A stretch of DNA of 64,000 bases from Actinomycetota bacterium (lineage in GTDB: Bacteria > Actinomycetota > Actinomycetes > S36-B12): NCBI GenBank assembly GCA_030681835.1, contig JAUXRN010000170.1, positions 1 through 64,000 of the forward strand. The letters are read 5' to 3'. The first letter of the stretch is position 1. Each line of letters begins with the position of its first letter. Shown here in pieces: positions 8,630 through 16,971 of the stretch. Below the pieces are notes generated by a model. It was not told the DNA's origin and searched no databases. It was given only the letters and a program-made list of their open reading frames with translations. The position numbers and the translations under genes were made by a program.

Positions 8630-9304
8630 GTGACGGTACTCGTGGTCGCGGCCCACCCGGACGACGAAACCCTGGGATGCGGCGGGGCCATCGCCAGGCA
8701 CACGGATGCCGGGGACACGGTCATAGTCATGTTCCTCGCCGACGGCGTGACTTCACGCGATCCGGATGCGGACCACGCCGCCGAACTAGCCCGGCGTCGC
8801 CAAGCGGCCGAAGCCGCCGCCCGGATCCTTGGCGTGGCCGACCTCGCATTCGGCGACCTTCCTGACAACCGCATGGACACCGTGCCCCTTCTGGAGATAG
8901 CACAGGCAGTCGAGTTGGCTGTCGCGTCATACGCCCCCACCACGGTGTACACGCACCACCGGCACGACCTGAACGTGGACCACCGCCGCACTCACGAGGC
9001 GGTGATGACGGCCTGCCGGCCGCAGCCCGGTTCGACGGTGGCCACGATCCTTGCCTTCGAGACCCCGTCCAGCACGGAGTGGCGTACCGCCGACCCCACG
9101 AGCGCATTCGCCCCCACCTGGTACGTCGACATCGGCGCGACCCTGGACCGGAAGATCCTGGCCCTGGAGGCATACGCCGAGGAGATGCGGCCGTGGCCGC
9201 ACCCGCGCTCGACGCAAGCCGTGCGGCATCTCGCTCATTGGCGGGGCTCAACCGTGGGTCGGGAGGCCGCAGAGGCGTTCGTCCTCACGCGCCACGTGTC
9301 ATGA
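8630..9304 (+). CDS. PIG-L family N-acetyl sugar deacetylase
   Basis: The protein has 224 residues. The zinc-binding motif AHPDDE sits at 8-13 and a second histidine-rich motif reads HHRHDLNVDHRRTHEA. Both are typical of PIG-L/LmbE deacetylases that remove N-acetyl groups from GlcNAc-type substrates using Zn2+. It starts at GTG 8630 directly after a TAGGCT box and has no Shine-Dalgarno, so it is probably leaderless. Its stop overlaps the pseGH start as ATGA. Coupling to the PseG-PseH fusion suggests it deacetylates an intermediate or the finished pseudaminic acid so that another N-acyl group can be added; this is inferred from context. Confidence 0.82.
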   Translation: MTVLVVAAHPDDETLGCGGAIARHTDAGDTVIVMFLADGVTSRDPDADHAAELARRRQAAEAAARILGVADLAFGDLPDNRMDTVPLLEIAQAVELAVASYAPTTVYTHHRHDLNVDHRRTHEAVMTACRPQPGSTVATILAFETPSSTEWRTADPTSAFAPTWYVDIGATLDRKILALEAYAEEMRPWPHPRSTQAVRHLAHWRGSTVGREAAEAFVLTRHVS

Positions 9305-10773
9305 GGGTCGTCTTCCGGGTCGACGCCTCCACGGCAATCGGCTCCGGCCACGTCATGAGGTGCCTGGCCCTGGCCGAGTCCCTCCGGGCACGCGGGTCAG
9401 ACGTCGGTTTCGTGTGCCGCCAGCAGGCGGGCGACCTCACCGGCCTGATCACCGCACGGGGCTTCGACGTCCACGTGCTGTCCGCTCCCGGTATCCAGGA
9501 CGCCGACGAGACTCTCCAATGCCTCGTCGAGCCGGTGGACTGGATGGTCGTGGACCACTATGGCCTCGGCCTGCCGTGGGAGGAGCGGATCCGCTCGAGG
9601 GCCGAGCAGGTACTCGTGATGGACGACCTCGCGCAACAGCGCCACGACTGCGACATCCTCGTCGATCCCATGTACCCAGGAGACGCCGAGCGCTACAACG
9701 GCCTCGTGCCACCGTCGGCCGCGCTCCTCCTTGGTCCGCGCTACGCGCAGATGGACGAGGCGTACGCCGTGCACGCGCACAGGCCCGCAATCCATCACAC
9801 GCCGGACCGCTTGCTGGTGTTCTTCGGTGGCAGCGACCTGCCCGACCTGACCGGCCGGACGTTGCGTGCAGTCACCGGGTCCGCGCTCGGCGTCTTGCCG
9901 GTCGAGGTCGTCGTGGGCCAGACGAACCCGCACGTGCGCAGACTCGCCGAGCTGGTCTCCCGGCGCCCAGGAACGACCATTCATGGCCCCCAGCCGAGCC
10001 TGGCTGCCCTGATGTCCACCTGCACGGTCGCCGCGGGTGCAGGAGGCGTCACGCTGTGGGAGCGCATGTGCATGGGGCTCGCGGGAATAGTGGTCAGTCT
10101 CGCTGACAACCAGGTGCCATCGTGCCGGGCGCTCGACGAGGCCGGTTACGTCACGTATCTCGGGACGTCTGACGACGTGACCGAGGCGCACCTGTCGGCG
10201 GGGATACACGGCGTCCTGGCTGATCCCGAGGGCGCCCGGAACCAAGCCGAGCTCGGCCAGGCCCTGGTCGATGGCCTCGGGGCGTTGCGCGTCGGTGAGA
10301 CGATGCAGCCCACCCCCACCTCTGGCCTGGTGCTCAGGAATGCGCGGCCGGCGGATCGCGGGCTCCTCTTCGGCTGGGCCAATGACCCCGACGTCCGCAG
10401 GCACTCATTCAGCCCCGAGGCGATCACCTGGGCGGCCCACTGCGCCTGGTTCTCCAACCGCCTGTCCGAGCCAAGAACACGCATGTTCGTCATGGAGGCT
10501 GCCGGCCTGCCGGTGGGACAGGCTCGTTTCGACCTGGACGATTCGGGTGCTGTTCTGGACTACTCGGTCGACGAGGCCTTTCGCGGCCGTGGGTGGGGGG
10601 CGGCGCTCCTCTCCCTCGCCTGCGCTCGATTGCGATCCGAGACGGCCCTCCCGATTCGCGCCGAGACGCAGCGCGACAACGCGGCCTCGATCCATGCCCT
10701 CGAGCATGCTGGATTCCGGATCCACGCGGACGCTGACGTCCGGGCCGGGGCGGTCCTTTTAGTGCTCGAGTGA
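9301..10773 (+). CDS. pseG/pseH: PseG-PseH fusion: UDP-sugar hydrolase plus GNAT N-acetyltransferase
   Basis: Two consecutive enzymes of pseudaminic acid synthesis are joined in one 490-residue chain. Residues 1 to ~330 are PseG, a GT-B-fold hydrolase that releases UDP from UDP-6-deoxy-AltdiNAc. The GSGHVMRCLALA motif places the histidine at position 17, the same number as the catalytic base of Campylobacter PseG. LLVFFGGSDLPD and AGAGGVTLWERMCMG form the UDP site. Residues ~343-490 are a GNAT domain (PseH) with the acetyl-CoA loop RGRGWGAALL at 429-438 and an N..S...LE..GF ending. PseH acetylates the 4-amino group one step before PseG acts, so the fusion could channel the intermediate. The start ATG overlaps the PIG-L stop. 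The 3' end overlaps convergent pseC by 15 nt. Confidence 0.88.
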   Translation: MRVVFRVDASTAIGSGHVMRCLALAESLRARGSDVGFVCRQQAGDLTGLITARGFDVHVLSAPGIQDADETLQCLVEPVDWMVVDHYGLGLPWEERIRSRAEQVLVMDDLAQQRHDCDILVDPMYPGDAERYNGLVPPSAALLLGPRYAQMDEAYAVHAHRPAIHHTPDRLLVFFGGSDLPDLTGRTLRAVTGSALGVLPVEVVVGQTNPHVRRLAELVSRRPGTTIHGPQPSLAALMSTCTVAAGAGGVTLWERMCMGLAGIVVSLADNQVPSCRALDEAGYVTYLGTSDDVTEAHLSAGIHGVLADPEGARNQAELGQALVDGLGALRVGETMQPTPTSGLVLRNARPADRGLLFGWANDPDVRRHSFSPEAITWAAHCAWFSNRLSEPRTRMFVMEAAGLPVGQARFDLDDSGAVLDYSVDEAFRGRGWGAALLSLACARLRSETALPIRAETQRDNAASIHALEHAGFRIHADADVRAGAVLLVLE

Positions 10774-11886
10774 CGCGATGACGGCGTCTCCGACGACCGC
10801 CACCTGTTCGTCGGTGAGGGTCGTCGACATGGGCAGCGAGATCTCCCGGCGGTAGAACTCCTCGGCTACCGGGCACAGCCCGCGCGGGAAGCCCAGGTCC
10901 GCGAACGCCGGGTGCCAGTAGGCGGGCAGGTAGTTGACCTGGACTCCCACCCCGACCTCGCGCAGTCGCTCGAAGACGGCCCGTCGGCGGTTCACAGGAA
11001 CCCTCAGCGGGTAGAGGTGCCACATCGGATCGACATGAGGGCGCTGCGCCGGGATCTCGAGATCGGCACGGCCAGCGAAGGCGGCATCATGGCTAGCCTT
11101 CACCTCGGCTCGACGCGCCTTGAAGGCGGCTAGGCGGGTCAACTGGCTCGACCCAAGGGCGGCAAGCACATCCGGAAGCCGGTAGTTCAGCCCGAAGGCG
11201 TGCACCTCCTGATGCCACGGTCCCTCGCCGGTTATGCGATGGCGGGAGGGTTCTCGCACAAGCCCCTGCCGGGCGAACTCACGGGCCCGCTGCAATGTGG
11301 CGGCATCGCGGACGGCCACGGCGCCGCCCTCCGCCGTCGTGATGTTCTTGGTGGGGAAGAACGAGAAGGCCGTGATGTCGGCCAGGGACCCCACCGGTCT
11401 GCCCTTGTACGTGGAGCCGAGGCTGTGCGCGGCATCCTCGATGAGGATCAAGCCGTGCTGGTCCGCGATTGCCCGGAGGGCATCCATGTCGGCGGGATGA
11501 CCGGCGTAGTCCACCGCCACGATCGCCTTGGTACGGCTGGTGATGGCGGCCTCCACGGCGCCGGGGTCGATGTTGGCCGTGTCCGAGCAGACGTCCGCGA
11601 ACACGATGGTCGCGCCGAGTGCCACCGCCGTCGCCTGTGTGGCGATGAACGTCATCGGGGGCGTGATCACCTCATCACCAGGGCCGACTCCGGCAGCCGC
11701 GTAGGCCACGTGCAGGGCAGCGGTACCCGAAGAGACCGCGACTACTGGCGTGCCTCCGGTGAAGCCCCGCAGGTCGGCCTCGAACTGCTCGAGGACGGGA
11801 CCCGTGGTCAGCCACTCGCCGCGCAGGACGGCGGACACGGCAGCGACGTCGTCCTCGTCTATGTCATGGTGGCCGTACGGGATCAC
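10759..11886 (-). CDS. pseC: UDP-4-amino-sugar aminotransferase PseC
   Basis: PseC transfers an amino group from glutamate to the 4-keto sugar made by PseB, using pyridoxal phosphate. The 375-residue protein belongs to the DegT/DnrJ/EryC1 family. It opens with the PseC-type signature IPYGHHDIDEDDVAAV and GEWLTTGP. Also visible are VSSGTAALHVA, IEDAAHSLGS with the cofactor-binding aspartate D151, and SFFPTKNITTAEGG with the Schiff-base lysine K180. It starts at GTG 11886, four nucleotides after the pseB stop, so pseB and pseC form one operon. No strong Shine-Dalgarno is seen, which fits coupling to pseB. Confidence 0.9.
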   Translation of the reverse strand: MIPYGHHDIDEDDVAAVSAVLRGEWLTTGPVLEQFEADLRGFTGGTPVVAVSSGTAALHVAYAAAGVGPGDEVITPPMTFIATQATAVALGATIVFADVCSDTANIDPGAVEAAITSRTKAIVAVDYAGHPADMDALRAIADQHGLILIEDAAHSLGSTYKGRPVGSLADITAFSFFPTKNITTAEGGAVAVRDAATLQRAREFARQGLVREPSRHRITGEGPWHQEVHAFGLNYRLPDVLAALGSSQLTRLAAFKARRAEVKASHDAAFAGRADLEIPAQRPHVDPMWHLYPLRVPVNRRRAVFERLREVGVGVQVNYLPAYWHPAFADLGFPRGLCPVAEEFYRREISLPMSTTLTDEQVAVVGDAVIASLEH

Positions 11887-11890
11887 GGAG

Positions 11891-12868
11891 TCACTCGATG
11901 CCGAGGATCGACCGCAGTTCGGCCGGGGTCATCCACAGGTCGTTTGTATCCGACCGGTAGCTGAAGCCCAGCGGAACCGGCTCGCCGTCGACGGGCGTGA
12001 AGCCCCAGTCCGCAATTGTCGGTGTCACGACGTAGCGATCCTCCTGGCGGACCGTGCGGTGGCTGTCGTCCGGGGAGATCATCTCCTCGTGCAGCTTCTC
12101 CCCCGGGCGGATGCCGAACGGAACCGTCGGGTACCCGGGCGCGATCGCCTCCACGAGGTCCACGAGCTTCATGCTGGGGATGCGTGGCACGTAGAGCTCG
12201 CCACCTGCCATGAGCTCGAAGGAATCGACCACGAACTCGACGGCCTGCGGGAGGGTGATCCAGAAGCGCGTCATCCTCGGGTCGGTGACAGGCAGCGGCT
12301 CGCCGGTCAGCATCTTCTCGCGGAAGAACGGCACGACCGAGCCACGGCTGCCCATGACGTTGCCGTACCGCACGACGGACATCCGCGTCTCGTGATCGTG
12401 GGCGTAATGGTTGGCCGCGACGAACAGCTTGTCCGCCGTGAGCTTGGTGGCCCCGTACAGGTTGATGGGCGACGAGGCCTTGTCAGTCGACAAGGCCACC
12501 ACCTTCCGCACGCCCTCGTCGATCGCCGCGTCGATCACGTTCTGGCTGCCCAGGACATTCGTCTTCACGAACTCGAAAGGGTTGTACTCAGCCGTATCGA
12601 CCTGCTTCAGGGCGGCAGCGTGGACGACATAGTCAATTCCCTTGAACGCACGGTGCAAGCGATCGCGATCACGGATGTCGCCGAGGAACCAGCGCAGCCG
12701 GCGGTCGTCATTGAACGCGGCCCGCATCTCGTACTGCTTGAGTTCGTCGCGCGAGAGGACGGCAATTCGCTTGGGATCCAGATGGTCGAGTGCGTACCGG
12801 ACGAACGCCCTTCCGAACGACCCCGTCCCACCCGTGATGAGAATGGAGGAGCCTTCGAGCTCGGACAT
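11891..12868 (-). CDS. pseB: UDP-GlcNAc 4,6-dehydratase (inverting) PseB
   Basis: PseB performs the first committed step to pseudaminic acid, converting UDP-GlcNAc to a 4-keto-6-deoxy-L-altro sugar by dehydration and C5 inversion. The 325-residue SDR has GGTGSFG at 13-19 for NADP binding, STDK at 127-130 giving the Asp-Lys catalytic pair, and NLYGATK with Y138 and K142. AALKQVDTAEYNPFE and VVRYGNVMGSRGSV are further PseB family blocks. The ATG at 12868 is preceded by GACGAGG. A -10-like TATCCT lies 35 nt upstream. It leads the pseBC operon. Confidence 0.9.
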   Translation of the reverse strand: MSELEGSSILITGGTGSFGRAFVRYALDHLDPKRIAVLSRDELKQYEMRAAFNDDRRLRWFLGDIRDRDRLHRAFKGIDYVVHAAALKQVDTAEYNPFEFVKTNVLGSQNVIDAAIDEGVRKVVALSTDKASSPINLYGATKLTADKLFVAANHYAHDHETRMSVVRYGNVMGSRGSVVPFFREKMLTGEPLPVTDPRMTRFWITLPQAVEFVVDSFELMAGGELYVPRIPSMKLVDLVEAIAPGYPTVPFGIRPGEKLHEEMISPDDSHRTVRQEDRYVVTPTIADWGFTPVDGEPVPLGFSYRSDTNDLWMTPAELRSILGIE

Positions 12869-12902
12869 GAAACCTCGTCTCTACGCGACAATCGCCACGG
12901 CA

Positions 12903-12908
12903 AGGATA
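12903..12908 (-). promoter_or_regulatory. Likely -10 box of the pseBC promoter
   Basis: TATCCT on the minus strand would start a transcript near 12896, leaving a leader of roughly 25-30 nt with GAGG before the pseB ATG. No clear -35 box is seen. Confidence 0.4.
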
Positions 12909-12923
12909 CAGAGGCGCGTCACG

Positions 12924-14762
12924 TCACAAGCCGAGCAACTGCGCCTGGTGATCGAATGCCGGTGACTGGCGGCGGACTTCCTCGAACGAACCCTGGGCCA
13001 CGACCCTGCCGTCCTCCAGATAGAGCACGAGGTCGCAGTGCCGGACGGTGGCCAGGCGATGAGCGATCGTGACCGTGGTGACGTTCCCCTCAAGGTCCTG
13101 CATCGTCTGGGCGATCGACTGCTCCGTCTCGGCGTCGAGCGCACTGGTGGCCTCGTCCAGCACGAGCAGCCGTGGGTGCGTGAACAGCGCACGCGCCACG
13201 CCCAGCCGCTGGCGCTGGCCGCCACTGAGCCTCATGCCGTTCTCGCCAATGAGGGTCTCCAGGCCTTCCCGGGAATCCCGCAGGAAGTCAGCGAGGTGGG
13301 CGCGCTCCAGCGCCTCCCACACCCATGTGTCGTCGAAGGATCCTTGCGGGAGGCCCAGGGCGACGTTGTCGCGGACGGTGCCGTTGGCGAGAGCCACCTC
13401 CTGCGGCACGTAGGCGATGCCGCCCGGCCACTGGGACACCGCGGTTGACGGGGCCACCCCACCGATGGTCACCGAGCCCTCGTCAGGCTCCACGACGCCG
13501 AGGAGGATGTCGGCGATCGTGGACTTGCCGGCCCCTGTCGACCCCACCAGCGCCACCGAGGCTCCCTCACGGGCGGTGAAGCTCACCTCGGCCACTGCCG
13601 GGGCGCCGACACCGTCGTAGGTGAGTCCGACCCCGCGCACCTCCACGACCGGGACAAAGCCTGGGTAGCCGCTCTCCAGGCTCCTGCGGATCTCGTCAAC
13701 CCGCACGGGCGAGTCTGGCGGTGCAGGGGCCGCTGCAAGTTGCTGGGCGAGCCGGTAGGCCTTGCCCGCCGGAGCCTCCGATCGAAGGATCGACAAGGCG
13801 GCCGTCTGCAGGCGCATGACGGCGGGCATGACCCGCGAGCCGGCCACGAGGAAGACCGCGACAATGCCCACCGCGGCGGCGGCGTCCTTGGACGCCAACT
13901 GCGACACCGCGAGGCCTAGTGCGCCGACGACAAGTGCCACCTCGAACACGTACTTGGGAATGAGGCCCATGAACTGGGTATCGGCGCTCAAGGCGGCTGA
14001 CCTCCAGCGCAACCGCTGGATCCGGTCCACGTAGACGCCGCGGCGGTTCGACACCGTGACCTCACGGTAGCTCGCGAGAGCCTCCTGGATCGCCATGTAG
14101 CTGTCGATGTCGACGAAGGTCGCATCGTGCCCCATGCGCCGAGCCCAGCCGGACAGGAGACGCTGCAAGCCGAAGGCCAGCAGGCCGAAGAACAGGATCG
14201 CGAAGACCGTGACGACCGGGTCGATGACGAAGAGGCCCAGTCCCAGCACAACAAGCAGCGAGACGTCGGCAATCGCCGCGGAGGCGCCGCCGAGCACTCC
14301 CACGGTTGCTGCCTGAGTACCCAGGGTGAGGATGAAGGCGACGTCCTGGCTGGCCATGGCCTGCACTTCCAGGAGCGGCCGAGACAGCAGCCCAGCCGTG
14401 AGCCTGCCCGACAGGGCCGCCTGGCGGTTGGCGAGGAAGCGGAGCGTGCGCCGAGCAAGGAGCGCGCTGATGAGCGTCTTGGCGATCAGTGCCACGCCCG
14501 CGGCGATGCACATTGCCGCCACCCACGTCAGCTCGTCGCCCTCCGTGAACCCGAATCGCTCGATCGCCGACAGGGCGAAGCCGGGGAGCGGCTCGCCCGT
14601 CACGACCGCGACGGACAGGACGCTGACCGCACCGAGCAGCAGGACTCCGATGAGGTCGAGGAATGCAGTGGCCATCTGCGCCAGTGTGATGAGGCCCAGG
14701 AGCCACTGGTTTCGCCGATCGAGGAGGGAGAAGGACTCCCGGACAATCTGGCCGACCTTCAC
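12924..14762 (-). CDS. ABC exporter, fused membrane and ATPase domains (glycan or lipid flippase type)
   Basis: The N-terminal ~330 residues contain about six membrane segments of the ABCB exporter fold. The ATPase follows with Walker A GSTGAGKST at 407-415, signature LSGGQRQR at 512-519, Walker B LLVLDEATS from 532 and the H-loop AHR. Such half-transporters work as homodimers; PglK-type members flip lipid-linked oligosaccharides, and the location in a glycan locus supports that role. It closely resembles the exporter at 24.4-26.4 kb. It starts at GTG 14762, which lies 6 nt after a TAGGCT box, so it may have its own leaderless promoter as well as read-through from the upstream genes. Confidence 0.87.
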   Translation of the reverse strand: MKVGQIVRESFSLLDRRNQWLLGLITLAQMATAFLDLIGVLLLGAVSVLSVAVVTGEPLPGFALSAIERFGFTEGDELTWVAAMCIAAGVALIAKTLISALLARRTLRFLANRQAALSGRLTAGLLSRPLLEVQAMASQDVAFILTLGTQAATVGVLGGASAAIADVSLLVVLGLGLFVIDPVVTVFAILFFGLLAFGLQRLLSGWARRMGHDATFVDIDSYMAIQEALASYREVTVSNRRGVYVDRIQRLRWRSAALSADTQFMGLIPKYVFEVALVVGALGLAVSQLASKDAAAAVGIVAVFLVAGSRVMPAVMRLQTAALSILRSEAPAGKAYRLAQQLAAAPAPPDSPVRVDEIRRSLESGYPGFVPVVEVRGVGLTYDGVGAPAVAEVSFTAREGASVALVGSTGAGKSTIADILLGVVEPDEGSVTIGGVAPSTAVSQWPGGIAYVPQEVALANGTVRDNVALGLPQGSFDDTWVWEALERAHLADFLRDSREGLETLIGENGMRLSGGQRQRLGVARALFTHPRLLVLDEATSALDAETEQSIAQTMQDLEGNVTTVTIAHRLATVRHCDLVLYLEDGRVVAQGSFEEVRRQSPAFDHQAQLLGL

Positions 14763-14768
14763 GCGCGC

Positions 14769-14774
14769 AGCCTA
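14769..14774 (-). promoter_or_regulatory. -10 box of a leaderless promoter (ABC exporter)
   Basis: TAGGCT on the minus strand ends 6 nt before GTG 14762. It lies over the last codons of the FkbM gene, so it would be an internal operon promoter. Confidence 0.45.
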
Positions 14775-15668
14775 CCTTTGCCCCGTCGAGTCGGCGCGCA
14801 CCCAGATCTGGTTGAACGTACTGGCAAATGCGCTCGTCGCGACCATGTCTGCCTGGCGCCGCTCGGCCAGCACGAACCCTGCCTGAAGCATCAACCGATC
14901 GACTTCGCGGGCTTGCACCTCGAAGTCGTCATTGACCTCGATCAGGACGGTCCTCAGCGTCGGGTCCGCCAACGTCCGCTCGGCCCCGGCGAGGATCAGG
15001 TGCTCGATGCCATCGACGTCGATCTTGACCATCGCCGGTCGCTGCGGCACGACGCCGCTATCGACGAGGAAGTCCAGTGTCACGCCGGCGGTCCGGTACT
15101 CCATGCTCGAGCGGACCTCACCGCCGTCGTGGCCGGGCTCGGCCCCGAAGGTCGACATCGCGCCGCCTTCGTCGAGCATCGTGAGATGGAATTCGGCCAC
15201 CTGGTTGGTCGAGGTCAACGGCGTGGGCACGAGCACGACCTGCGCAGCGACGCCGCTGGCCGACGCATTCTGGGCCAGCAGGCCCACATTGAGCACCGAC
15301 GGCTCGAAGGCATACACCGTTCCGGGCTGCGTCTTCGCGTAGTAGACGCTGTACAGGCCGACGTTTGCGCCGATGTCGAAGAATGCGCCCGTCCCGCCGT
15401 AGCGGTCGATCCACTCCAGTGTCTCGGGCTCCTTCGTGCTGAACGTGTCCGCCCGGTACCGGCATACCTCATTGGGCACGTAGAAGGTCATCTCGACCGC
15501 CCCGGCAGGCCCAGGGTGGATGACTCTCGACGTTCTGGCGCGTGCGCGCTGGTAGGCGCGATCGCCCCACCAGATGCCGACTCCAGGCCACCACCGGCTG
15601 AGCAGCCCGGCGTACCAGCCGGCGAGGGCCAGCGGCCAGAGCGCCAATGACTTCAGGGCCTTCCTCAT
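14772..15668 (-). CDS. FkbM-family methyltransferase
   Basis: The 298-residue protein has a hydrophobic N-terminal stretch (about residues 9-25) that may anchor it to the membrane. A FkbM-type Rossmann domain follows, with FFDIGANVGLYSVYYA, VYAFEPSVLNVGLL and MVKIDVDGIEHLILAGA. FkbM enzymes O-methylate hydroxyl groups of macrolides and of surface sugars. The ATG at 15668 follows GAGGAG and lies four nucleotides after the aminotransferase stop, so both are in one operon. The acceptor is unknown; a sugar of the neighbouring pathway is the likeliest. Confidence 0.83.
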   Translation of the reverse strand: MRKALKSLALWPLALAGWYAGLLSRWWPGVGIWWGDRAYQRARARTSRVIHPGPAGAVEMTFYVPNEVCRYRADTFSTKEPETLEWIDRYGGTGAFFDIGANVGLYSVYYAKTQPGTVYAFEPSVLNVGLLAQNASASGVAAQVVLVPTPLTSTNQVAEFHLTMLDEGGAMSTFGAEPGHDGGEVRSSMEYRTAGVTLDFLVDSGVVPQRPAMVKIDVDGIEHLILAGAERTLADPTLRTVLIEVNDDFEVQAREVDRLMLQAGFVLAERRQADMVATSAFASTFNQIWVRADSTGQR

Positions 15669-15672
15669 GCGG

Positions 15673-16971
15673 TCAGCTCCTCAAGGTGAACAGCGGCACC
15701 AACGTGTCGCACTCGAGCCTCGCCTGCACGTCGCCGTCGGCCAGCGCGCCGACGATCACGTCCAGCGACTCGGCATAGGCCCCCGCGCAATGGTCGATGT
15801 CGACTGACGTGAACGCGGTGGTGACATCGTGCGTCCCCAGGACGAGCACCCCTCGTCGAAGCATCTCCTGCAGGAAGAGCGTCTTGACTTCGTTGAGTGT
15901 CGTGGCATCGGCGATGGACCACTTCAGGAAGAGCCACGCCGGATGCCCGGTGAACGACAGGACCTCCCGCGACTCCAGGGAACGCGCGGCATCGATGGCG
16001 GTCTGGAGGGACTGGCCGACCGACGCAAGCGTGTCGGTCGCCTCGCCGGATGCCATCCTGCGCAGGACCACCCTCGCGGCCGCCAGCGAGAGCGTCTCAC
16101 CGCCATAGGTACCGGAGAAGAAGATCCGCTCCATGAGCATCATCAGGTCCCTGCGGCCCATGACCGCGGACAGCGGCAGGCCGTTCGCCAGGCCCTTGCC
16201 GAATGCCGCAAGGTCAGGAGTGACACCGAAGAACTCCTGCGCACCGCCGGGCGCGAAGCGGAAGCCAGTGAGCATCTCGTCAAACACCAGGATGATCCCG
16301 CGATCCTGAGTGATGCGTCGCACACCCTCGAGGTAGCCCGGGTCCGGGAACGTGGACGTCATCGGCTCCATGATCAGGGCGGCCACCCTGTCCGGGTGCT
16401 GGGCGATGACCCGTTCGATCGCGGCAAGGTCGTTGTACGGCACGGCGTGCGTCAGTGCCTGAGTGGCGGCGGGGACTCCGAGGTTCCTCGTCGTGGAGCC
16501 GATGAACCAGTCCTGCCACCCGTGGTACCCGCACGCGATGACGTGCTCGCGCCCGGTGGCAGCGCGGGCCAGGCGGATGGCGGCCGACGTCGCATCGGTG
16601 CCGTTCTTCGCGAACCGGACCATCTCGGCGCATGGGATGAGTTCGACGAGACGGGAAGCGACCTCCTCCTCGAGTGGATGCGACAAGGACAGGGTGACCC
16701 CGTCGCGAAGCTGCCGGATGACGGCCTCATTGACCTCCTCATCCCCGTAGCCGAGCACCACGGCGCCCAGGGAACTGACGAGGTCGACGTACTCGTTGCC
16801 GTCGACGTCCCAGGTACGGCTGCCGTGGGCTCGGGAGGCGAAGAGCGGTGCCGCGCCGACCGGGTACTGGGTCCGGGACTTGCTGAATGTCTGTGACCCG
16901 AGCGGGATGACCCGCTCGGCCCGCTCGAGTTGGAGTACGGACTGCTGATACCGAGCCATGAGGTCACGCAT
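15673..16971 (-). CDS. Class III aminotransferase related to glutamate-1-semialdehyde aminomutase
   Basis: The 432-residue PLP enzyme has AKNGTDATSAAIRLARA, the cofactor-binding GYHGWQDW, ILVFDEMLTGFRF with D231, and AFGKGLANG with the Schiff-base lysine K259. The true haem-pathway HemL has the same fold, but homologues in polysaccharide loci act on other substrates. Here the gene overlaps the SpsF-like cytidylyltransferase by 8 nt and precedes an FkbM methyltransferase, which argues for a sugar-acid or sugar-like carbonyl substrate rather than tetrapyrrole synthesis. The ATG at 16971 fits this coupling. The precise reaction is not predictable. Confidence 0.8.
   Translation of the reverse strand: MRDLMARYQQSVLQLERAERVIPLGSQTFSKSRTQYPVGAAPLFASRAHGSRTWDVDGNEYVDLVSSLGAVVLGYGDEEVNEAVIRQLRDGVTLSLSHPLEEEVASRLVELIPCAEMVRFAKNGTDATSAAIRLARAATGREHVIACGYHGWQDWFIGSTTRNLGVPAATQALTHAVPYNDLAAIERVIAQHPDRVAALIMEPMTSTFPDPGYLEGVRRITQDRGIILVFDEMLTGFRFAPGGAQEFFGVTPDLAAFGKGLANGLPLSAVMGRRDLMMLMERIFFSGTYGGETLSLAAARVVLRRMASGEATDTLASVGQSLQTAIDAARSLESREVLSFTGHPAWLFLKWSIADATTLNEVKTLFLQEMLRRGVLVLGTHDVTTAFTSVDIDHCAGAYAESLDVIVGALADGDVQARLECDTLVPLFTLRS

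Noticed and set aside
15673-16971. Haem-pathway HemL (glutamate-1-semialdehyde aminomutase)
   Set aside because: The fold and lysine motif match, but no other tetrapyrrole gene is nearby and the gene overlaps an SpsF-like sugar gene.
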